NCBI GenBank assembly: GCA_024636595.1
Contig: JAGXGT010000164.1
Span: forward strand, 1-5,150
Source of the DNA: Sphingomonadales bacterium
Lineage (GTDB): Bacteria > Pseudomonadota > Alphaproteobacteria > Sphingomonadales > Sphingomonadaceae
Direction of reading: 5' to 3'
Length of the DNA: 5,150 bases
Below the pieces are notes generated by a model. It was given only the letters and a program-made list of their open reading frames with translations, was not told where the DNA came from and made no database searches. The first letter of the stretch is position 1, and the number at the start of each line of letters is the position of its first letter. The translations under genes and the position numbers were made by a program. Positions 1-5,150 of the stretch are shown piece by piece.

Positions 1-67
1 GGACTGGCAGGATCAGACCGATGACCACGATCGTTCGGGCGTCCATTGCATCCAGAAAATTCAGCAT
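1..67 (-). CDS. N-terminal fragment of an unidentified protein with a hydrophobic start (runs off the left edge)
   Basis: An ATG at 67-65 opens a frame that stays open for 22 codons to the window edge. It begins MLNFLDAMDAR and continues into the hydrophobic stretch TIVVIGLILPV. This looks like the start of a transmembrane helix or an uncleaved membrane anchor. The ATG lies inside the last codons of the DUF1272 gene, sharing 7 bases with it (positions 61-67). A GGA sits 7 bases upstream of the ATG, at usual ribosome binding site distance. The arrangement suggests a third, translationally coupled gene of the glmM operon. Too little is visible to name a family. It could be a small membrane protein or the start of a larger transporter or enzyme. 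The hydrophobic character and the overlap are seen directly; that it is a real gene is inferred. Confidence 0.5.
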   Translation of the reverse strand, partial: MLNFLDAMDARTIVVIGLILPV

Positions 68-288
68 ATATATTTCCGGTCGGTGGAAGCTGGATATCTT
101 TCCAGCAGTTCAGCCGAGCGTAACGGCCTCGCTGTCAACGAACCGCCGCAATTGGGACAGACACCGTGCAGATTGTCTGTATTGCAGCCATCACAAAATG
201 TGCATTCAAAACTGCAGATCAAAGCACCAGCTTGATCGGCTGGCAAATCCTTGCCGCAGCTCTCACAATCGGGACGCATGTCCAGCAT
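61..288 (-). CDS. DUF1272 domain protein, small cysteine-rich putative zinc-binding protein
   Basis: This 75-residue protein matches the remembered DUF1272 pattern over its whole length: an opening like MLDMRPDCESC, a central ICSFECTFC block, CPNCGG, and a YPAST ending. Eight cysteines fall in pairs: C8-x2-C11, C25-x3-C29-x2-C32-x2-C35 and C44-x2-C47. A ninth is the last residue, C75. The spacing is that of a compact zinc-ribbon or treble-clef fold, so structural zinc binding is likely, but the family has no established function. There is no signal peptide or membrane segment, so it should be cytoplasmic. The start at 288 is favoured over a second ATG at 279 because a strong ribosome binding site lies 8 bases before the first. 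Its start shares one base with the glmM stop (TGATG), and its own end overlaps the next start by 7 bases. Co-translation with GlmM is therefore likely; a functional link to amino sugar metabolism is only a guess. Confidence 0.9.
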   Translation of the reverse strand: MLDMRPDCESCGKDLPADQAGALICSFECTFCDGCNTDNLHGVCPNCGGSLTARPLRSAELLERYPASTDRKYIC

Positions 289-1628
289 CAGCCAGCCACC
301 TCCTCAACCACAGCGCAGATCCGGTCGACCACCGCGTGAACCTGGTCTTGGTCATCGCCTTCTGCCATCACCCGGATCAGCGGCTCGGTCCCGGATTTGC
401 GGATGACCAAACGTCCGGATCCATCCAGTTCCTTTTCCGCTTCGGCGATCACAGCTTTGACCTTGTCACTATCGAGCGGTTGGCCGCTACTGTAGCGAAC
501 ATTTTTCAGCAATTGCGGCACCGGATCAAACAGATGCAGCAGTTCGCTGGCCGGCTTGCCGCTCTCGACCAGCTCGCCCATCACCTGCAACGCAGCGACC
601 GTCCCGTCGCCGGTGGTGCCATGATCGAGCAGGATCATATGGCCGGATTGCTCTCCACCGACATTGAAACCACCCTTTTTCATTTCCTCCAGAACATAGC
701 GATCGCCAACTTGCGATCGCACCAGATCGAGTTTCTGGCTTTGCAGGAACCGTTCGAGTCCGAGGTTGGACATCACGGTGGCGACGATCCCGTCCCCGCG
801 CAGCAGGCCATTGCGACTCCAGCTGGAGCCGATCAATGCCATCAGCTGATCGCCATCGACCACCTCCCCTTTCTCATCAACGACGATGAGACGGTCGGCG
901 TCGCCGTCGAGGGCAATGCCAATGTGCGCGCCGGAAGCGACCACCGTTTCCTGCAATATCGCAACATCCGTCGATCCGCATTTATCATTGATATTCAAAC
1001 CGTTGGGATTGACACCTAACGGAACCACCTCTGCCCCGAGTTCCCAGAACGCCGAGGGTGCCACCTGATAGGCCGCGCCATTTGCGCAATCACAAACCAC
1101 CTTCAGGCCATCAAGACGAATATGCTCCGGCAAGGACATTTTGACCGCGTGGATATAGCGGCCGCGAGCATCCTCGAACCGCTTGGCCCGGCCAATATCC
1201 TTCGGCAAGGCGAGCTGCGCCTGCTCTTCCAGATAACCCTCGATCTTCAACTCGTCTTCATCGGACAGCTTGAACCCGTCCGGACCGAATAATTTGATCC
1301 CATTGTCCTGATAGGCATTGTGACTGGCCGATATCATCACGCCGAGGTCGGCGCGCATCGAACGGGTGAGCAGGGCAACGGCGGGGGTCGGTAGGGGGCC
1401 GACCTGCACGACATCCATGCCCACGCTGGTAAATCCGGCAACCAGGGCATTTTCCATCATATAGCCGGATAAGCGCGTGTCTTTGCCGATGACAACGCGG
1501 TGCCGGTGATCACCACGTTGAAAATGGCGGCCCGCCGCCTGTCCCACTTTCATGGCAATTTCGGCCGTCATCGGGTGTTTATTGGTCAGGCCGCGGATGC
1601 CATCGGTACCGAAGAATTTCTTTGTCAT
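288..1628 (-). CDS. glmM: Phosphoglucosamine mutase GlmM
   Basis: GlmM interconverts glucosamine-6-phosphate and glucosamine-1-phosphate in the cytoplasm, the step before UDP-N-acetylglucosamine synthesis for peptidoglycan and lipopolysaccharide. The 446-residue length is close to the E. coli enzyme (445). In order, it shows the N-terminal FFGTDGIRG signature (residues 5-13), the phosphoserine loop SASHN with catalytic Ser102, the magnesium loop DGDADR (Asp241, Asp243, Asp245), the sugar-binding GEQSGH loop (325-330), and the C-terminal phosphate-binding RKSGTEP (410-416). The residue after SASHN is Ala, not the Pro common in gamma-proteobacteria. The frame extends two codons further, to a GTG at 1634. 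The ATG at 1628 is preferred because AGGTGA lies just before it and the protein then starts MTKKFFGTDG, like its relatives. It is the first gene of the minus-strand operon and faces a divergent symporter gene. Confidence 0.97.
   Translation of the reverse strand: MTKKFFGTDGIRGLTNKHPMTAEIAMKVGQAAGRHFQRGDHRHRVVIGKDTRLSGYMMENALVAGFTSVGMDVVQVGPLPTPAVALLTRSMRADLGVMISASHNAYQDNGIKLFGPDGFKLSDEDELKIEGYLEEQAQLALPKDIGRAKRFEDARGRYIHAVKMSLPEHIRLDGLKVVCDCANGAAYQVAPSAFWELGAEVVPLGVNPNGLNINDKCGSTDVAILQETVVASGAHIGIALDGDADRLIVVDEKGEVVDGDQLMALIGSSWSRNGLLRGDGIVATVMSNLGLERFLQSQKLDLVRSQVGDRYVLEEMKKGGFNVGGEQSGHMILLDHGTTGDGTVAALQVMGELVESGKPASELLHLFDPVPQLLKNVRYSSGQPLDSDKVKAVIAEAEKELDGSGRLVIRKSGTEPLIRVMAEGDDQDQVHAVVDRICAVVEEVAG
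297..304 (-). promoter_or_regulatory. Ribosome binding site for the DUF1272 gene, inside the end of glmM
   Basis: On the minus strand the sequence reads AGGAGGTG, a near-perfect Shine-Dalgarno match, 8 bases before the ATG at 288. It is embedded in the last codons of glmM (the E-E-V end region). It decides the DUF1272 start in favour of position 288 over the in-frame ATG at 279, and suggests that this small protein is translated efficiently. Confidence 0.8.
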
Positions 1629-1630
1629 AT

Positions 1631-1636
1631 TCACCT
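1631..1636 (-). promoter_or_regulatory. Ribosome binding site for glmM
   Basis: The minus strand reads AGGTGA immediately before AT-ATG. It matches the 3' part of the Shine-Dalgarno consensus, with the AGG core 5 bases from the ATG at 1628. The competing GTG at 1634 lies within this element, which argues against GTG as the start. Confidence 0.55.
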
Positions 1637-1787
1637 ATATCCAAACCTGGTCGCGCCCCGTTCAGCGTTGCTCTAGCCGATGGATTGGCCGGAGACCAAG
1701 AGGGAATGGCAGCAATCGCAAAATTTACGCATAAACAGCGCTTGCCAGCACCCCCCGGTCATGGTTGATGGATGGTCGACGAACAGC
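1637..1787. promoter_or_regulatory. Divergent intergenic region expected to hold the promoters of glmM and of the symporter gene
   Basis: About 170 bases separate the glmM ATG from the proposed TTG of the symporter gene, and both blocks are transcribed outward from here. I found no convincing consensus -35/-10 pair, operator palindrome or riboswitch. The only A/T-rich stretch is around 1718-1736 (aaaatttacgcataaa), a possible -10 zone for the plus strand. For glmM, a weak TTGGTC with a 17-base spacer to CTAGAG can be read on the minus strand. The reading frame of the symporter stays open back to an ATG at 1680, but that extension is polar, has no ribosome binding site, and is probably not translated. 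Confidence 0.35.
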
Positions 1788-1794
1788 AAAGGGG
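1788..1794 (+). promoter_or_regulatory. Ribosome binding site that places the symporter start at a TTG codon
   Basis: AAAGGGG lies 8 bases before TTG at 1803. The in-frame ATG codons further upstream (1680 and 1761) have no purine-rich element at the right distance. Starting at TTG gives a protein that begins with two lysines followed directly by a hydrophobic helix, as expected for the family. Confidence 0.6.
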
Positions 1795-1802
1795 TAAAGA
1801 TA

Positions 1803-3023
1803 TTGAAAAAAGCGCTGATCATACTTCTTGCCCTTGTTTTAGGTATTCTGGTCGGCCTTTTTTTCGGTCCCAAAAGCAGCTTATTGGTCGAAGCCGCTGA
1901 TGTCCTTGGCAATATGTGGCTCAACGCCTTGCGCATGACGGTTATTCCGCTTGTCTTCACCCTTCTCATCGTTGGCATCGGCAAGGCGGCGTCGATGGCC
2001 CGCGCCGGGCGGATGACCGCCCGCGCTATAGGGTTCATGATCTTCATTCTCTGGTGCTCGTCAGCAATGGCCGCTGTTGTGACACCGGCCCTGCTGGAAC
2101 TCTTCCCGCTGGATGGTGATGCGGCGATGGCGCTGCGCTCTGCTCTCGGCACTGCTGCACCACCGGGTGATGTCCCTCCGTTTAGCGAATTCCTCCGTGC
2201 GCTAATCCCTACCAATGCCATTGCCGCTGCGGCGGAAGACGCCGTGCTACCGCTGATGATTTTTGCGCTGGCCTTTGCCTTTGCCATCACCCGCCTGCCC
2301 GATGCGCAAAGACAGATGCTGGACCAATTTTTCAATGCCGTGGCCGACGCCCTGCTCATCCTCATCCAATGGGTGTTGGCGCTGGCACCGATCGGTGTGT
2401 TTGCGCTGGCGCTCGGTGTCGGCGCGAACGCAGGGCTGGCAGCATTCGGGGCATTATTGCACTATGTTCTGATCGTCAGCAGCGTCGGTGTGGTAATCTG
2501 GATTTCCAGCTATGTCTTGACCTATGTTGGAGCCAAGCGCGGGCCGGTGGCCTTTTTCAAGGCCTCGGCACGGGCGCAGGCGGTCGCCATTTCCACGCAA
2601 AGCTCGCTCGCATCCTTGCCGGCGATGGTCAGCGGCGTCAAAGCCATCGGAGTGGGCGATCGGTCGGCTGACGTCGTCTTGCCCATTTCGGTAGCGCTGT
2701 TCCGCGCCACCGGCCCATGCATGAACCTCGCCGTCGCGATTTACGTGGCCTATCTGATGGGCATCGAATTATCGGTTGGCACGCTGGCGATCGGCGTGGT
2801 GGTCGCTGCCATCACCACCATGGGCGCGGTCAGCTTGCCGGGATCGATCAGTTTCATAACGTCCATAGCACCGATTTGCATCGCCATGGGCATTCCAATC
2901 GAACCACTCGTTCTGCTTTTGGCGATTGAGACATTTCCTGATATCATCCGCACCGTTGCGAACGTCAGTGCCGACATGAGCGTGACCGCGACAATTGCCA
3001 GAAGCGAAGGAGATTTGACATGA
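1803..3023 (+). CDS. Dicarboxylate/amino acid:cation symporter (DAACS/SDF family), divergent subtype
   Basis: With the TTG start this is a 406-residue inner-membrane protein, typical for a family (TC 2.A.23) that imports C4-dicarboxylates or acidic or neutral amino acids with sodium or protons. Visible landmarks in order: a first helix at about 4-21; the NALRMTVIPLVFTLLIVGI block (41-59); the PTNAI...VLPLMIF region (137-154); LAPIGVFAL (194-202); the serine-rich hairpin HP1, STQSS (264-268); hairpin HP2, SLPGS (344-348); and a last helix with D380, R383, T384, N387 and D391. These last five match the GltPh positions D394, R397, T398, N401 and D405. The TM7 motif NMDGT is absent; ATGPCMNLAV stands there. 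The conserved arginine favours an acidic substrate, but the identity is inferred and the coupling ion is uncertain. The stop overlaps the aldo/keto reductase start by ATGA, so the two form an operon. Confidence 0.88.
   Translation: MKKALIILLALVLGILVGLFFGPKSSLLVEAADVLGNMWLNALRMTVIPLVFTLLIVGIGKAASMARAGRMTARAIGFMIFILWCSSAMAAVVTPALLELFPLDGDAAMALRSALGTAAPPGDVPPFSEFLRALIPTNAIAAAAEDAVLPLMIFALAFAFAITRLPDAQRQMLDQFFNAVADALLILIQWVLALAPIGVFALALGVGANAGLAAFGALLHYVLIVSSVGVVIWISSYVLTYVGAKRGPVAFFKASARAQAVAISTQSSLASLPAMVSGVKAIGVGDRSADVVLPISVALFRATGPCMNLAVAIYVAYLMGIELSVGTLAIGVVVAAITTMGAVSLPGSISFITSIAPICIAMGIPIEPLVLLLAIETFPDIIRTVANVSADMSVTATIARSEGDLT
3007..3012 (+). promoter_or_regulatory. Ribosome binding site of the aldo/keto reductase gene
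   Basis: AAGGAG lies within the last codons of the symporter gene, 7 bases before the ATG at 3020. This near-ideal site fixes the start of the downstream gene and fits translational coupling across the ATGA overlap. Confidence 0.8.
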
Positions 3024-4012
3024 AATATCGCAGACTCGGATCGGAACTGGAAGTATCCGCGCTTGGCCTCGGCTGCATGCCGATGGCGGGGATTGGCAAG
3101 GGCATGTATGGCATGGCCAGCAGGTCGGAAAGCCTCGCCACTATTGACCGCGCGATCGAATTGGGCGTGACCTTTTTTGACACGGCCGAGGTCTATGGCC
3201 CGCATATCAATGAAGAATTGCTCGGTCATGCCATCCGCGGTCGCCGCGAGCGACTGGTGATTGCCACCAAATTCGGCTTCGCTTTTAAAGACGGCCAAGT
3301 CACCGGAGTAGACTCCAGCCCGGCCAATGTGCGGCGGGCCTGTGAAGGATCACTGAAGCGGCTCGGGGTGGATACGATTGATCTGCTTTACCAGCACCGC
3401 GTCGATCCAAATGTTCCGATTGAAGAAACGGTTGGCGCGATGGCGGAGCTGGTGAAGGAGGGCAAGGTCCGCTATCTCGGCCTGTCGGAAGCCGGAGCGG
3501 AAACGCTGAAAAAGGCGCATGCCACACATCCGATTGCCGCGCTGCAGTCGGAATATTCCCTGTGGGAACGCGCCATCGAGGAAGAGATATTGCCAGTCTG
3601 TCAGGACCTTGGCATCGGCTTCGTGCCCTACAGCCCACTCGGTCGCGGCTTTCTGACCGGCCAGATCAGCAGCCGGGATGACCTCCCGGAAGATGATTAT
3701 CGCCGCAATGATCCGCGCTATTCGGAAGAGAATTTCGATCTCAATATGAAGCTGGTCGATGTCGTCAAAACAGTCGCCGGGCGGCACCACTGCTCCCCAG
3801 CCCAGATTGCCCTCGCCTGGCTCCTGGCGCAGGGCGACTTTATCGTCCCGATCCCCGGTTCAAAAAGACGCGCCACGCTGGAAGACAGCATGGCCGCCGT
3901 CGAGATCAAACTGAACGAAGCCGATCTTGACGAACTGGAAACCGCCGCGCCGGTTGGCGGCACCGCTGGCCCCCGCTACGGCGAGACGATGATGTCAATG
4001 GTACGCCTCTAG
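3020..4012 (+). CDS. Aldo/keto reductase, AKR13-like
   Basis: This 330-residue cytoplasmic NAD(P)H-dependent oxidoreductase should reduce aldehydes or ketones to alcohols on a TIM barrel. The catalytic tetrad is complete: Asp54 and Tyr59 (FFDTAEVYG), Lys84 (IATKFG) and His126 (LLYQHRVD). Other family landmarks are the N-terminal RRLGSELEVSALGLGCM, the strand GKVRYLGLSEA (148-158), Gln176 in ALQSEYS, YSPLGRGFLTG (204-214), and the cofactor phosphate and adenine site IPGSKR...LEDS (278-290). The QHRVDPNVPIEETVGAM stretch (125-141) is typical of the AKR13 (YakC-like) group. The substrate cannot be read from sequence. The start overlaps the symporter stop by 4 bases, so uptake and reduction may be co-expressed; whether they act on the same compound is speculation. 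The gene ends three bases before the stop of a convergent gene, leaving no room for a separate terminator. Confidence 0.95.
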   Translation: MKYRRLGSELEVSALGLGCMPMAGIGKGMYGMASRSESLATIDRAIELGVTFFDTAEVYGPHINEELLGHAIRGRRERLVIATKFGFAFKDGQVTGVDSSPANVRRACEGSLKRLGVDTIDLLYQHRVDPNVPIEETVGAMAELVKEGKVRYLGLSEAGAETLKKAHATHPIAALQSEYSLWERAIEEEILPVCQDLGIGFVPYSPLGRGFLTGQISSRDDLPEDDYRRNDPRYSEENFDLNMKLVDVVKTVAGRHHCSPAQIALAWLLAQGDFIVPIPGSKRRATLEDSMAAVEIKLNEADLDELETAAPVGGTAGPRYGETMMSMVRL

Positions 4013-4015
4013 CAG

Positions 4016-5150
4016 CTAGTGATCATAAGCCTTCGGTAATGCACCAGGAGTGGGGTTGGTGTATCGATCTCGCAGGCGCATCTGGCGATTGCTCAGCGAC
4101 TGATCAACACCATCGATAATCACTGTCTCGACCTGCGTCGAAAGCTCTAGCGGATCACCGGTCCAGATGACCACATCTGCGTGCCGACCAGCCTTGAGCG
4201 AACCCAGTTGCCCGCCCATGTCCATGATCTCTGCGGGCACGGAACTGATCGCGGCAAAGGCTTCGTCCCAAGTCAGCCCGGTGGCGCGCGGCACTTTGTT
4301 GAGGGCCACAAGATTGCCGGCATATTGCACGGAATAGCGCAGCTGGTGCGCATCGCGGTCGTTGATCATGCCGATCGCGACCTTGACACCGGCGTCCTTC
4401 ATCCGGCCAATATTGGACTGAGTCGATGACAGGTCCTCAAAACCATATGGAAGATCGCTGAGGGCGGACGCCAGCACCGGCACGCCGGCGGCGGCGATAT
4501 GCTCGGCAACACGCCAGCCTTCATTGACGCCGACAAGCACCATGTCGAGTGCAGGAAAATCCTTGCGCAGATCAAGAACCTTCAGAATGTCATTGGCGCT
4601 TTCAACATGGATCAGCAGCTTTGTGCTGCCGTTGATCACCGGCAGCAGAGCCTTGGCGTCCGATGCCTTTAACAGATCGCTGTCAAACACCGCCGGATTG
4701 CGTGCATAGGTGCGGGCCTCTTCGAGCAACGCCCGGAAATAGATGTGGGAAGCAGCGCGGCTCCCCCCTGCCCGCGCATGGCCGGTTTCGCCCAGTTCGA
4801 CAAACTGGAACGACCGGGCTTCGGTGATCGGATTTTCATCCTGGCCAAGATCGACGATCGCGCCATAACCGCCAAAGATAGAATTGGCTGTGCTCGGAGA
4901 CACCACGGCGCGGGTGACCCCCGCAGCCCGGTTGACCGACATTGCGGAGGCAAAGGGGTTGATCGCATATTGAATATCCAGCGCCGCCGAGAAGGGCGAT
5001 CCCTTGGCATCCGTGTCATTGGTCTGTGACACCGCACCAACCTCTACCAGGCCGATCCGGCTGAACCCGGCAAAAATGCCCGGTGTTACCCATTTCCCGG
5101 TCGCATCGATCCGGCGCGCATCGGCAGGTATGGCAACATTGGCACCGGCA
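4016..5150 (-). CDS. Amidohydrolase-superfamily protein lacking the HxH metal motif (N-terminus beyond the right edge)
   Basis: The frame is open from the stop at 4016-4018 to the window edge, giving 377 visible codons; start and any signal peptide lie outside. A GTG at 5032 is not the start, because family-like sequence continues upstream of it (GKWVTPG, visible residues 18-24). The C-terminus has the amidohydrolase closing signature GSLKAGRHADVVIWTGDPLE (316-335), which rebuilds the small beta-sandwich around the TIM barrel. After VTPG, where relatives carry the metal-binding HxH, this protein reads IFAGFSRIGLVEV, so both histidines are replaced (Phe29 and Arg31). A histidine at the usual strand-5 place remains (LLIHVES, His181), but strand 6 reads LVGVNEGW without one. 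The fold assignment is firm; hydrolase activity is doubtful. Known relatives include imidazolonepropionase-like and peptidase-like members, so the ancestral substrate was probably a cyclic amide or peptide, which is inference only. Confidence 0.85.
   Translation of the reverse strand, partial: AGANVAIPADARRIDATGKWVTPGIFAGFSRIGLVEVGAVSQTNDTDAKGSPFSAALDIQYAINPFASAMSVNRAAGVTRAVVSPSTANSIFGGYGAIVDLGQDENPITEARSFQFVELGETGHARAGGSRAASHIYFRALLEEARTYARNPAVFDSDLLKASDAKALLPVINGSTKLLIHVESANDILKVLDLRKDFPALDMVLVGVNEGWRVAEHIAAAGVPVLASALSDLPYGFEDLSSTQSNIGRMKDAGVKVAIGMINDRDAHQLRYSVQYAGNLVALNKVPRATGLTWDEAFAAISSVPAEIMDMGGQLGSLKAGRHADVVIWTGDPLELSTQVETVIIDGVDQSLSNRQMRLRDRYTNPTPGALPKAYDH

Noticed and set aside
89..106. 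Perfect 6-base inverted repeat (GCTGGA, 6-base loop, TCCAGC), considered as a terminator
   Set aside because: It lies inside the DUF1272 coding region (codons for L-E-R-Y-P-A), has a short stem, and is not followed by a T-run on either strand.
21..1019. Long plus-strand open frame of 332 codons opposite glmM
   Set aside because: It is the antisense of a clearly recognised glmM. Its translation is rich in His, Gln and Arg, shows no domain, and has no supporting ribosome binding site.
288..1634. GTG at 1634 as the glmM start
   Set aside because: The GTG is part of the AGGTGA ribosome binding site for the ATG at 1628, and the shorter form agrees with the usual GlmM N-terminus and places the catalytic serine at residue 102, as in E. 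coli.
1673..2365. Minus-strand open frame of 230 codons opposite the symporter
   Set aside because: It is antisense to well-conserved membrane segments. Its composition (many Ala, Ser, Arg, no recognisable motif) is that of a shadow of a GC-rich gene.
2750..3298. Minus-strand open frame of 182 codons spanning the symporter-reductase junction
   Set aside because: It crosses two genes with clear family matches on the other strand and has no family features of its own.
4016..5032. A complete 338-residue gene starting at GTG 5032
   Set aside because: The same frame continues upstream to the window edge with amidohydrolase-like sequence (GKWVTPG), so the GTG is an internal valine and the gene is cut by the right edge.

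Overview
This window looks like a piece of chromosome from an alphaproteobacterium, most likely in the sphingomonad group. That placement is inferred from the moderately GC-rich codon use and the general look of the proteins (the GlmM and DUF1272 sequences and the amidohydrolase-like protein). No rRNA or other firm taxonomic marker is present. I see no mobile element, CRISPR array, tRNA or rRNA. Coding density is high, and the genes fall into three transcriptional blocks.

Block A (minus strand, positions 1628 down to 1) is glmM (phosphoglucosamine mutase, needed for peptidoglycan and LPS precursors), then a 75-residue cysteine-rich DUF1272 protein, then the first 22 codons of an unidentified protein with a hydrophobic N-terminus that runs off the left edge. 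Each start codon overlaps the preceding stop, so the three genes are very likely one translationally coupled operon.

Block B (plus strand, 1803 to 4012) is a dicarboxylate/amino acid:cation symporter (DAACS/SDF family) and an aldo/keto reductase of the AKR13-like type, joined by a 4-base ATGA overlap. The symporter probably starts at a TTG codon behind a purine-rich ribosome binding site. It keeps the C-terminal substrate and sodium residues of the family but has lost the usual NMDGT motif in transmembrane segment 7. Blocks A and B diverge from a gap of about 170 bases that should hold both promoters.

Block C (minus strand, 4016 to beyond 5150) is the C-terminal 377 codons of an amidohydrolase-superfamily protein. 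It converges on the aldo/keto reductase with only three bases between the stop codons. Its normally invariant HxH metal motif is replaced by F-S-R, so it may be a catalytically altered or inactive relative.

I did not find a clear new multi-gene system. The points most worth a second look are the amidohydrolase without its metal motif, the symporter with a divergent sodium motif, and the small-protein tail of the glmM operon.
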